Source: Planctomycetaceae bacterium
GTDB lineage: Bacteria; Planctomycetota; Phycisphaerae; UBA1845; UTPLA1
Direction of reading: 5' to 3'
Length of the DNA: 64,000 bases
NCBI GenBank assembly: GCA_011525745.1
Contig: WYBU01000059.1
Span: 1-64,000, forward strand
Position 1 is the first letter of the stretch. Each line of letters opens with the position of its first letter. Position numbers and translations under genes: made by a program. The notes beneath the pieces were generated by a model. That model saw only the letters and a list, made by a program, of their open reading frames with translations. It was not told the DNA's origin and did no database searches. Below, in pieces: positions 30,854 through 38,704 of the stretch.

Positions 30854-31157
30854 GTCGGCGTGAGTTCCCTATGTCGCCGGTCCGCGTGACGCGGCATTGT
30901 GGGTTTCGTCGTTTTCGTTTCGACGCGCGGCTGCCCGATCCTGATCGCAGCGTGCAACCATCCGCCGCAACCGCTCCGCGGTTGCTTTTAGTCGATCCTC
31001 CACCGGATTTGAAGGCGGGACTGGACCGCCAGGGCAAGGACGGCGTAAGATGCCCGCCGGGCTGACCGGCCGGTCCTGCCAACGACGATTCCGGCGACCC
31101 AGTTGCCGAAGCCGTCGGGGCCGGTCCGTCTTTTCCGGTGCTGCAAAGGAGATGGCC
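30854..31157. other. Divergent intergenic region, no gene seen
   Basis: 304 nt between the ABC-2 permease (minus) and the BamE-like lipoprotein (plus). It should hold promoters for both. The only notable site is GTAAGAT at 31045-31051, a possible -10 for the lipoprotein, without a matching -35. Confidence 0.4.
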
Positions 31158-31490
31158 ATGACAAGGCGATGGTCGATCGGCGGATGCCTGGTCGCATTGG
31201 TGCTTGCGGGCGGTTGCGCTCAGAAGCTGACGTACGAGCGCTGGAGCACGATCGAAAACGGGGCATCGCCCGAGGAGGTCGAGGCGGTGCTGGGCACGCC
31301 CTGGCAACGGACGGGAGATTCCTGGATATACCAGGACACCGACCGCGGGATCACGGCCAACATTTACTTCAAGGAAAAGCAGGTCATCGGCAAGAAATGG
31401 GGCGATCCGGAACGGGGGATTGAGGGCGGCAGCCCCTACGTGACCCAGCCCGGAGAGGAGCATTCCATCCGGGCACGTACGATCGAATAA
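31158..31490 (+). CDS. Small lipoprotein, SmpA/OmlA (BamE)-like
   Basis: 110 residues. Of two close ATGs (31152, 31158) the second is preferred because AAAGGAG ends 6 nt before it. The signal peptide ends in lipobox LAGGC (C20). The mature part has the short SmpA/OmlA-like pattern: ENGASPEEVEAVLGTPWQRT, then strands with W and Y (WIYQDTDRG, YFKEKQVIGKKW). BamE is an outer-membrane assembly accessory. Here there is no Bam gene nearby, so only the fold is proposed. Confidence 0.7.
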   Translation: MTRRWSIGGCLVALVLAGGCAQKLTYERWSTIENGASPEEVEAVLGTPWQRTGDSWIYQDTDRGITANIYFKEKQVIGKKWGDPERGIEGGSPYVTQPGEEHSIRARTIE

Positions 31491-31507
31491 AAAGTTGCGG
31501 GGGCCTC

Positions 31508-31536
31508 TTGCAAACTGCCGGGCGGGACGATAATAT
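31508..31536 (+). promoter_or_regulatory. Sigma-70-like promoter for 31629 gene
   Basis: TTGCAA, 17-nt spacer, TAATAT, located about 90 nt upstream of the ATG of the 78-residue exported protein. Confidence 0.55.
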
Positions 31537-31628
31537 TTTGTGAGCTACAAGCCTGCCATGCAGCGGCGGCGCGACGCCGTCCAACCCGCGGTGTGTTCCG
31601 TTATTGCCAACCTTGGGAGTCCGAAGTC

Positions 31629-31865
31629 ATGAGGAAATTCCGGTCGCGATTGACCGTGGTGGCCGCCGTCGCCCTGTGCAGCACGGTCCTTCAATTGGGC
31701 GGCTGCATGACCGCCGGCATCAACGGCCTGTTGGCCACGTTCGACTTCTGCGCCGTACTCGGTCCGGATTGCACGCTGGGACCGATCGCTCCGTGCGGTG
31801 ATCCTACGACCGATGAAGACGACCTTTTGCTCGATTGCCCGCCGCCGACGGCCATCGCACCGTAG
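31629..31865 (+). CDS. Small Cys-anchored exported protein
   Basis: 78 residues. A basic N-terminus (MRKFRSR) and a hydrophobic stretch end in LGGC (C26), a lipoprotein-like cleavage site. The mature part is short and acidic with three more cysteines (FDFCAVLGPDC and a later DCPPP). It resembles the next gene: both start MRK, both have Cys26-Met27, and both follow with a C-x-V-type pattern and PD. Function unknown. Confidence 0.6.
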   Translation: MRKFRSRLTVVAAVALCSTVLQLGGCMTAGINGLLATFDFCAVLGPDCTLGPIAPCGDPTTDEDDLLLDCPPPTAIAP

Positions 31866-31904
31866 CGGCCGACGAAGCGAGGCCCCGGCGTTGGTATCGG
31901 CCGG

Positions 31905-31934
31905 TTGCGTCGAGTTGAGCGAGTCGGGTAGTAT
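31905..31934 (+). promoter_or_regulatory. Candidate promoter for 31998 gene
   Basis: TTGCGT, 18-nt spacer, TAGTAT, about 64 nt before the ATG at 31998. Moderate match to sigma-70 consensus. Confidence 0.4.
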
Positions 31935-31997
31935 TTGTTCTGGCAAACAGGTGATGGCCCGTGCTGAATTCAGCAGGGCATTGACACAGGTGATCTT

Positions 31998-32360
31998 ATG
32001 AGAAAGTTGCTCAAAGCTCGTCGATCGCTGTTGGTGTGTGTGCTGGGCGGCGGCCTCGTCTTCAGCAACGGCTGCATGAACGCGCTGCTGTCGATTCAGA
32101 TTTGCGGCGTGGTTGTACCCGACACGATCTGCACGCCGCAGGACCAGTTGCTGCTGACGTATCAGTTCCTCGAAGTGCCCGATTTCGATATCGATCCGTC
32201 GTGCACCATTCCGTTCGGTTGCTCCGGCGACGGGGACTTCTCTTTCCCGTTCGGCGGCGGGAATCCCGAGCAGCCGCCTGAGGGCAGCGGCGGGGGCGGT
32301 GGCGGCGGCGGCATCGGTGGCGGCGGCGGCGGCGGCATCGGTGGCGGTGGCGGCATCTAG
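31998..32360 (+). CDS. Small exported protein with glycine-rich tail
   Basis: 120 residues. The signal-like N-terminus ends in SNGC (C26), a non-standard lipobox. The middle has paired cysteines (IQICGVVVPDTIC and a later SCTIPFGC). The last 35 residues are almost all glycine with a few isoleucines. AGGTGAT precedes the ATG. It is probably a paralogue of the 78-residue neighbour by its first 50 residues. Function unknown. Confidence 0.6.
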   Translation: MRKLLKARRSLLVCVLGGGLVFSNGCMNALLSIQICGVVVPDTICTPQDQLLLTYQFLEVPDFDIDPSCTIPFGCSGDGDFSFPFGGGNPEQPPEGSGGGGGGGGIGGGGGGGIGGGGGI

Positions 32361-32460
32361 CCCGGCCTTCCTCCGTTCGGCCCGAACCGAGTTTCGATTC
32401 GACTATCCAAGGCGGGGCGTCGCGTGGCGGCGTTCCCGCCTTGTTTGCTTCGGACGCGCG

Positions 32461-33234
32461 ATGCCGGTTCCACGATCACCGCTCGGACGAATCTGGCACG
32501 GAATTCCCGACGTCGTTTTTCGCGTGCTGGGCGCCGGGTTCTTTCTCGCGTATGTCGCCTTCCGCGTCCGGTACTATCTGGCACACTGGCCCTTCCTGGG
32601 TCTCTTCTACTACGACGGTGGGCGGCGCGTGCCGCTGCCGTTCGTGCACGTTCTCGTCGACGCGACATTTCTGCTGATTGCCATCGGATATCTGGTGCGG
32701 ACCCGTCCGCGGCAGCGGGCGTCGGGGATTTCCGAAGTCGTGCTGCCGTTCATCGCCGCGTTTTGGCCGATGATGCCCTCGGCGTTTCAGTGGCTGGATC
32801 GCAGCCGTTGGCTCGCAGAGACCGAAAGCGGCACGGCGGGCTGGGTGACCGCTTGGCTGCGGCCGCTGTGGGCCGAGGGCGAAGTCGGGCCGGTGCGATT
32901 CTGGGCGGCGTGCGGAGCGATGGTCTTCGGATCGGTGCTGGATTTGTGGGGCTACTGGACGTTGCGGCGGTCGCTCTCGATTGTGGCCGAAGCGCGTGAG
33001 ATGGTAACGCACGGCCCCTATCGGTGGGTTCGCCATCCCGTGTACCTGGGGCAGTTCATCGCCCAGGCGGGCGTTTGGCTGTTGTTGCGGCCCTGGCACC
33101 CGTTACGGGCATGTTACTACCTGATATTCGTGTTGATGCAACTTTTTCGCGCCCGCGTGGAAGAGCGTGTGCTCGAGCGGCACTTCGGCGCCCCCTTCGA
33201 GCAGTGGAAGCGCCGCACATGGTGGTTTCCTTGA
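32461..33234 (+). CDS. Isoprenylcysteine/phospholipid methyltransferase-like membrane protein
   Basis: 257 residues with about five membrane segments. The C-terminal part matches the ICMT/PEMT pattern: GPYRWVRHPVYLGQF, then LFRARVEERVLERHFG, the two regions that bind SAM and the lipid in this family. The substrate in bacteria is usually unknown. The 140 N-terminal residues are an extra membrane region. ATG 32461 is chosen because the frame upstream overlaps the glycine-rich gene. Confidence 0.8.
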   Translation: MPVPRSPLGRIWHGIPDVVFRVLGAGFFLAYVAFRVRYYLAHWPFLGLFYYDGGRRVPLPFVHVLVDATFLLIAIGYLVRTRPRQRASGISEVVLPFIAAFWPMMPSAFQWLDRSRWLAETESGTAGWVTAWLRPLWAEGEVGPVRFWAACGAMVFGSVLDLWGYWTLRRSLSIVAEAREMVTHGPYRWVRHPVYLGQFIAQAGVWLLLRPWHPLRACYYLIFVLMQLFRARVEERVLERHFGAPFEQWKRRTWWFP

Positions 33235-33364
33235 TTTCGGAGCTTTCTTGCGCTGCCGGTGTTTTTCCGGCTTGAATCATTCGAACGAGCCGATACGATG
33301 AAAGTCAATCCGAGTTGCCGTCCGCGCGGCGCCGTAGCGACTTCACATATACCCAAGCGGCGGT

Positions 33365-34348
33365 GTGATTGTGGGAAAAGGCGAGCGACCCCGTATTGTC
33401 GTGGCGGAACCTCTGGGGCCGGAGGTCATCGACCGCCTGAAGCGGTTCGGGACCGTCGTCGAATTGGAGGATTCGTCCCCCAACAGCCTGATCAACGCCT
33501 TGTCCGACGCCGACGCGCTGCTCGTCCGCACCCGTTCTCACGTCACTGCTCGCATTATCGACGCCGCGCCGCGACTGCGCGTCATCGGCCGCGCCGGGGC
33601 CTCGCTCGACCACATTGACATGAAGGCCGCCGAGCGGCGCAACATCACCGTCGTTTATACCCCGACGGTGCAGGTTGTTTCGATCGCCGAATTCACGGTG
33701 GCGATCATTCTGGCGACGTCGCGCCGCATCCTGTGGTACGACCGTCAGGTTCGAGACGGTCAGTTCGATACGCTGCGCACGCCGTACGGTCGGGAGATGC
33801 GCAATCAGACCATTGGTTTGCTGGGCGGCGGGCCGGTCGCCGATGAAGTTTGCCGGATCATGCGAGAAGGTTTTCACGCGCGGGTCATTGCGCACACGCC
33901 CGAGACGTCGGGACCGCCGGTCGATGCGGCCGAGGCGGTCGATCTGCGGACTCTCTTGCGCGAGAGCGACGTGCTGTCGATTCACATGCCGCCGCTGGAG
34001 AAGTTCAATCGCATGATCGGCGCCGAGGAGTTGGCCCAGATGAAGCACACCGCATGTGTGATCAACACCTCGCGCGGCCGCGTTATCGTCAACGAGGCGC
34101 TGGCCGAGGCGCTCAAGACGCGGCAGCTTGCCGGCGCCGCGCTGGACGTTTTCGACGCCGAACCGCTGCCCGTGGCTCATCCGCTGCGCAACGCGCCCAA
34201 ATGCATCCTCACGCCGCACATCGCCGGGCTGACCCTGGACGTGGCCTACGGCTACGCCGGCGTGGCGGATGATGTGATTCGTGTCTTGCAGGGCGAGTCG
34301 CCGCAGTTTCCGGCGCCCTATCGAGCGCGCGGTGCGGATTCGGACTGA
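33365..34348 (+). CDS. D-isomer 2-hydroxyacid dehydrogenase (SerA-like)
   Basis: 327 residues. The catalytic Arg, Glu and His are in NTSRGRVI, FDAEPLP and TPHIAGLT, in the order expected of the family. The nucleotide-binding loop reads LLGGGPVADEV rather than the usual GxGxxG, so the third glycine is replaced by alanine. It lacks the C-terminal ACT domain of full-length SerA. 3-Phosphoglycerate dehydrogenase is the nearest guess, but substrate is not certain. The start is GTG 33365 or 33371. No partner serine gene is adjacent. Confidence 0.82.
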   Translation: MIVGKGERPRIVVAEPLGPEVIDRLKRFGTVVELEDSSPNSLINALSDADALLVRTRSHVTARIIDAAPRLRVIGRAGASLDHIDMKAAERRNITVVYTPTVQVVSIAEFTVAIILATSRRILWYDRQVRDGQFDTLRTPYGREMRNQTIGLLGGGPVADEVCRIMREGFHARVIAHTPETSGPPVDAAEAVDLRTLLRESDVLSIHMPPLEKFNRMIGAEELAQMKHTACVINTSRGRVIVNEALAEALKTRQLAGAALDVFDAEPLPVAHPLRNAPKCILTPHIAGLTLDVAYGYAGVADDVIRVLQGESPQFPAPYRARGADSD

Positions 34349-34453
34349 CGTTCAATGAAAAACCCGCTCGTACGGCAGCCCGCGCGGCCGTTCATGCTCG
34401 GAAATGCCTCCGCCCTTTCGACCGTGACGACAACCTTGACACATGAGGCTTAC

Positions 34454-35257
34454 ATGAATTCCGGCCGTTCGATCATGCTTACTCGCTTCTCCATGAGGCG
34501 CCGACTCGTCGGGAAACGCGCTGCCGGCCGTTCTCCGTCGTCAGTGCCGCGATTGCTCTCGCTGCTGTTTGCGGGGGCGGTCGCGCCGGTTCTGGGCGGA
34601 TGCGCCCGGCCAGTCTCGAATGTTGAGCCATGTCCGGCGTCGACGGCCACGGCGCCGGCCGGGCACTCGGGATCGCTGACCGATCGCGAGCGATGGAACC
34701 AGGTTTTCAGCCGCACCGATCCACCGTTTGAGACCGGGCCGAACGCGTTCCTGAGCCGATGCCTTGATCGCATCGAAACGCGCGGCGCCGCGGTGGATAT
34801 CGCGATGGGCCAGGGCCGAAACGCCGTGCTGCTCGCGCAACGGGGCTTCGACGTCACGGGCATCGACATCAGCGACGTCGCCATCGAGCAGGCCCACGAA
34901 AACGCACGTGCGGCTGGCGTGAGCATCCACGGCGAGTTGGCGGACGTGTTTACATATGACTACGGCGAGTGGCGGTGGGACCTCGTCAGCCTCATTTACT
35001 TCAACCCGGCCAAGTCGATCCTCGAACGGCTGAAGCAGGCAGTCAAGCCGGGCGGTTACATCGTCATCGAGGGATTCGGCGTCAACGCGGTCGGCGGACC
35101 GCCGCAGTCTTCCAAGTATGGAGCGAACGAGTTGCTGCGCATTTTCTCGGATTGGACGATTCTTGAATACCAGGATGGATTGTTCGACGCCGACTGGGGC
35201 GCCGAGCGAAAACAACGGCACGTGGTGCGGCTGCTGGCGCAGCGGCCGGCCGAATAG
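34454..35257 (+). CDS. Class I SAM-dependent methyltransferase with lipoprotein-like signal
   Basis: 267 residues from ATG 34454 (GAGG 5 nt upstream). Residues 28-50 form a hydrophobic stretch ending in VLGGC, a good lipobox (C50), after a basic segment. Residues 75-267 form a Rossmann methyltransferase domain: motif I is VDIAMGQGRN and motif II is GIDISD. The fold is of the TehB/SAM-MTase group. A SAM-dependent enzyme outside the cytoplasm would be odd, because SAM is cytoplasmic. The signal may therefore not be used, or the true start may be further downstream. Confidence 0.75.
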   Translation: MNSGRSIMLTRFSMRRRLVGKRAAGRSPSSVPRLLSLLFAGAVAPVLGGCARPVSNVEPCPASTATAPAGHSGSLTDRERWNQVFSRTDPPFETGPNAFLSRCLDRIETRGAAVDIAMGQGRNAVLLAQRGFDVTGIDISDVAIEQAHENARAAGVSIHGELADVFTYDYGEWRWDLVSLIYFNPAKSILERLKQAVKPGGYIVIEGFGVNAVGGPPQSSKYGANELLRIFSDWTILEYQDGLFDADWGAERKQRHVVRLLAQRPAE

Positions 35258-35441
35258 CGGCGGGCGGTTTGTTCACATTCTCATCATCGTTAACGCACCG
35301 TAACGCGATGAGCCAGCCGACTTAATCCGAGCCGCAAGCGCCAGCGCTGCGGTCACGCCGCGAAGTGAGGGCGACCCCATCGCTTGCGATTGAGGCTCGG
35401 CACAGAAAACACGCTGAAACGCGGTCGGCCGCTCCCGCCCA

Positions 35442-36563
35442 TCATCCGCCGGCCAGTTCACACAGGATGCGGCAGCCGCGGCGAAGCGCATCGTCCGGTG
35501 CGGCGAAGCTGACGCGGAAGTGCGTATCGCGGCTCGAAAAGATGCCGCCGGGGATGACGAAAACGTTTCGCTCGGCGGCGGCGTCGCAGAACGCGCTGGC
35601 GTCGGCAAAGCGCGCCGGCGCCCTGGGAAAAACGTAGAACCCCCCGCCCGGGCGCACGAGATCGAACGCGTCCGACAGCCCCTCGACGACCAAGTCGCGC
35701 TTTCGGGCGTAGTCGCGCGCGTGATGCGCGACGTCGGTCCGCATCGCCGTCAGCATCGCATGTTGAAACGGCGTCGGCGCGCAGACGAACGTGTATTGCT
35801 GCATCTTTGTCATCTCGTGAATCAGCGCCGCCGGCCCCGCCACGTAGCCCAGCCGCCACCCCGTCACGCCGTAGGTCTTGCCGAAACCGCCCAGCAGGAT
35901 CGTGCGTTCGGGAGCGAAATCGGCGGCACTGGCCGGCCCGGCGTCGAACGTCAGGTCGCGATATATTTCATCAGAAAGTATCAACAGATCGCGCCGCCGC
36001 GCCAGTTCCGCCGCCGCCTGCATCTCCGCCGGCGGCATGACACGCCCCGTCGGATTGGCCGGCGAGTTGATCAGCAGCAGCCGCGTCCGCGGCGTCAGCG
36101 CCTGTTCGATTGCGCCCGTGGGGAACGAAAAATCGGGATACGAGGGAACTGCAATCGGCTTGCCGCCCAGCATCGTGACGAGCTGGCGGTATGAGACGAA
36201 GTAGGGATCGGCGAAGGCGACCTCGTCGCCGGGGTTCAACAGCGCCAGCAGGCTCAGGACCAGCCCGCCCGATACGCCCGAGGCGATCAGGACTACGGGC
36301 ATCCAGCCCGGATGGCGCTCCGCCAGCGTGGAGCGTATCTGCTCGCGCAGTGCGGGAAGCCCGTCGGTCGGCGTGTAGCGGTTGCGACCGGCTCGAATGG
36401 CCGTCGCGGCGGCGTCCTTGACCGCGTCCGGCGCGTCGTAGTCCGGCTGCCCGATCGACAGGTCGATCGGATCCTTCGCCCGAAGCGCCAGTCCGAAGTA
36501 CTTGCGAATGCCGGAGAATTCGACGGCACGGCAACGATCGGCCAGGAATCGCTCGACTTCCAT
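35442..36563 (-). CDS. Pyridoxal-phosphate aminotransferase, class I/II
   Basis: 373 residues from ATG 36563; a GTG at 36596 would add 11 residues. The Schiff-base lysine is in GGFGKTYGVTGWRLGY. PLP contacts are in NSPANPTG and LSDEIYRDL. This is the AspC-like fold type I group (aspartate/methionine/aromatic aminotransferases), and substrate cannot be told. It is the last of a set of minus-strand genes, 45 nt after the small basic protein. Confidence 0.9.
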   Translation of the reverse strand: MEVERFLADRCRAVEFSGIRKYFGLALRAKDPIDLSIGQPDYDAPDAVKDAAATAIRAGRNRYTPTDGLPALREQIRSTLAERHPGWMPVVLIASGVSGGLVLSLLALLNPGDEVAFADPYFVSYRQLVTMLGGKPIAVPSYPDFSFPTGAIEQALTPRTRLLLINSPANPTGRVMPPAEMQAAAELARRRDLLILSDEIYRDLTFDAGPASAADFAPERTILLGGFGKTYGVTGWRLGYVAGPAALIHEMTKMQQYTFVCAPTPFQHAMLTAMRTDVAHHARDYARKRDLVVEGLSDAFDLVRPGGGFYVFPRAPARFADASAFCDAAAERNVFVIPGGIFSSRDTHFRVSFAAPDDALRRGCRILCELAGG

Positions 36564-36608
36564 GCGAGGCCCCCGATTGACAGGACTGAGTCGCACGGGC
36601 GCGGACGG

Positions 36609-36920
36609 CTACTTGCCGGCCTTGCCCGCAGGGGCCTTTGCGGCGGCCTTCTTGTCGGAAGCCGGCGCTGCGGCTGCGGCAGGTGCGGCGCCGGGCGCCG
36701 GGGCTGCGCCGGGCGCGGCTTCGCCTTCGGCCGCCTTCTTCTCTTTCTTCTTGCCGCCGACGGCCGCCTTGCGGTTGGCGATCTTGGGAAGGCCGAAGAT
36801 CGACCGGCCCTCGGTCCATCGCTCGTCATCCATCAGGCGTTTGATTCGCTCGTTGCGGCTCAAGACGTTGCGATGCCGCGTGAGGGCGGCCTTGGTTTTC
36901 AGTGAACGATCCATCGACAT
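36609..36920 (-). CDS. Small basic protein (TIGR04137-like) with Lys/Ala/Pro tail
   Basis: 103 residues. The first 55 match the small basic protein family known in Chlamydiae, Verrucomicrobia and Planctomycetes: MSMDRSLKTKAALTRHRNVL, RNERIKRL and GLPKIANRK. From residue 56 on it is a lysine-, alanine- and proline-rich tail. A ribosome association was proposed for this family; nothing in the sequence proves it. GGAG lies 9 nt before the ATG at 36920. It follows the preceding gene after 25 nt. Confidence 0.8.
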   Translation of the reverse strand: MSMDRSLKTKAALTRHRNVLSRNERIKRLMDDERWTEGRSIFGLPKIANRKAAVGGKKKEKKAAEGEAAPGAAPAPGAAPAAAAAPASDKKAAAKAPAGKAGK

Positions 36921-36945
36921 CGGCAGCTACTCCAGCAGTCGAACC

Positions 36946-37926
36946 TTACTTCCAGAAACAACTCTTGAAAGAATACTGGCCGCCGCGCTGCTGGTAAAGT
37001 CGCCCGAGTCGCTGAACCCGCAGTTGAAGCGCCTCGCGATCGGCGTTTCCGGCTGCACCGGCCGGAAACGCCTCGCGGCTGACAATGATAATGCCGTTAG
37101 AGACGGTTTCGATGTCGGTTTCGACGCTCTCTTGGCGCAGGAATTCCTGAATCTTGGCGGCTTCTGACATTGCGGCCCGTTTCTCGGCGGCGGTTGCCGC
37201 ACGAATGGACTCGATCCACAGCCGAAGCTGTTTTTTACCGGACGACGGATCGGGTTTCTGCTCGTCGCCCGAGGCCGCCTGTTCACGCTTTTCTGCGCCC
37301 GACGGCGCGACCGGTCTGAGAAGCTGTTCGACACCGCCGCCCGACCCGGGCGGCGGGGACGCGGCGGGCGAACCGCTCGATGCGGCTTCGGCGGACGGAT
37401 CAACGGCTTGCGGCGTTTCGTCGGTCGCGCCGGACGACGGCCCGGGAGCGGCAATCGTTCGATAGGGTGCGTCCGGTGCCCCTTGAACCGAAGCCCGGCC
37501 GATCCAGTAGGCGCCGAGAACCAACGCCGCGCAGCAGCCGCCCAACAGAATGATCGTTTGCGCCGTCCAACGAATCATGATGGCGCCGCCGCTGATCTGA
37601 ATCGGCGATCGTGGATCGCTGATCGAACCGCCGCTCTGAACGGGCGGCTCGGTGGGCGAGGGCGACGTCGGTTGAAGCGCCGACGCTGCTTCGCTCGTGT
37701 CGCGCGCGGTGGAAACCTGCTGCGTCTCGCGTTCGACCGCGGCTTCGGCGATGGCCGGCTCTGCTTCTTCGATTGCCTCCCCGGCGGTGGGTTCGTGACT
37801 GGCGCGTTGCGCTAATGAGTCGGCTCCGGACCACCACGTTCGGCGCGGTCGTCGCCGGCTGACGGGCGCGGCGTCGGGCTTGGCCATCAGTTCGTACAGC
37901 ACGGTTCGTCGCGAGGATTTTTTCAT
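36946..37926 (-). CDS. Single-pass membrane protein with SPOR-like C-terminus
   Basis: 326 residues from ATG 37926 (GGAGG 6 nt upstream). N-terminal 115 residues are charged and disordered, starting MKKSSRRTVLYELMAKPD. A membrane helix lies at 121-146. Then come a Pro/Ser/Gly-rich linker and a C-terminal domain of about 90 residues that could be a SPOR-like fold (VETDIETVSNGIIIVSREAF). SPOR domains bind denuded septal peptidoglycan; the match here is only pattern-level. Downstream, after 25 nt, is the small basic protein. Confidence 0.65.
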   Translation of the reverse strand: MKKSSRRTVLYELMAKPDAAPVSRRRPRRTWWSGADSLAQRASHEPTAGEAIEEAEPAIAEAAVERETQQVSTARDTSEAASALQPTSPSPTEPPVQSGGSISDPRSPIQISGGAIMIRWTAQTIILLGGCCAALVLGAYWIGRASVQGAPDAPYRTIAAPGPSSGATDETPQAVDPSAEAASSGSPAASPPPGSGGGVEQLLRPVAPSGAEKREQAASGDEQKPDPSSGKKQLRLWIESIRAATAAEKRAAMSEAAKIQEFLRQESVETDIETVSNGIIIVSREAFPAGAAGNADREALQLRVQRLGRLYQQRGGQYSFKSCFWK

Positions 37927-38142
37927 GGCGGGCCTCCGGGCGCATGTCGGTTTTCTGCGCCTCGGCGTGCATCGATTGCGTTTGCGGGCGGTCGCGTGGC
38001 GCGAATGGCGCCGCCCGAGAACGGTCTCGTTCAACCTATCATAATCTCGGCGAAACGCAACGGCGTTTTCGGGAATGCGCTGATTTTGCTCGCGGTTTTT
38101 GAGGGCGGGAAGCGGGGCGCAGGAATCGCGCCGTCGGCGCCA

Positions 38143-38661
38143 TCAGTCGCGCAGCGGCCGGCCGTCCGAATCGTGCATTCGACCCAGCAGGCACAGCACA
38201 CCTTCGACGATGCACCAGATGGCGCCGATGCCGCAGACGGGCGTGAGCAGAATCTGAAGTATCGCGATGCCCGGAAACCCCAGGTAGAAACGGTGCAGGC
38301 CGAAGCCGGGAAACAGCAGCGCCAACAGTGCGGCTGAGACCTTGCTTTTGGTACCCGCCGCCTCGGCGTACCTCGGATTTGGAACGGCCGCATAGGGCGC
38401 CGCGGCGTAATCATTCGCGCGCCGCTGATTGGCATCGAACGCGCGCGGTTCGACGCGGACTGCCTCGGGACCCGGTGTCGGCGTGCCGCGGATGGCCGCC
38501 GCCAGGCCGGGTATGTCGGCCGCCTGGTACTCGCGTCCGGAGGCGGCGTCGATCAGAACGGTGTCGGCGACGATGCGCCGTTCGCGCGTCCAGCGAAGGA
38601 GCGTGGGCATCTCTTCAGGGCCGTAACGCTGCCGGTCGGCGCCGATGACGTAGAACTTCAT
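38143..38661 (-). CDS. TM2-domain membrane protein with N-terminal GYF_2-like domain
   Basis: 172 residues from ATG 38661 (GGGGGAG upstream). Residues 1-60 look like a GYF_2 domain: MKFYVIGADRQRYGPEEM and following. A short linker leads to the TM2 domain with two helices: LLALLFPGFGLHRFYLG, then ILQILLTPVCGIGAIW. TM2 proteins are small inner-membrane proteins of unclear role. The gene starts 44 nt after the stop of the SH3b gene and is probably in the same operon. Confidence 0.85.
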   Translation of the reverse strand: MKFYVIGADRQRYGPEEMPTLLRWTRERRIVADTVLIDAASGREYQAADIPGLAAAIRGTPTPGPEAVRVEPRAFDANQRRANDYAAAPYAAVPNPRYAEAAGTKSKVSAALLALLFPGFGLHRFYLGFPGIAILQILLTPVCGIGAIWCIVEGVLCLLGRMHDSDGRPLRD

Positions 38662-38704
38662 GATCGCTGCTCCCCCGCAACCGTACGAGCCGCCGGCGGT
38701 GCGT

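Noticed and set aside
32290-32356. Glycine-rich tail of the 31998 gene considered as a frameshift or low-quality sequence
   Set aside because: The frame stays open and ends in a normal stop; simple GGC repeats can be genuine.
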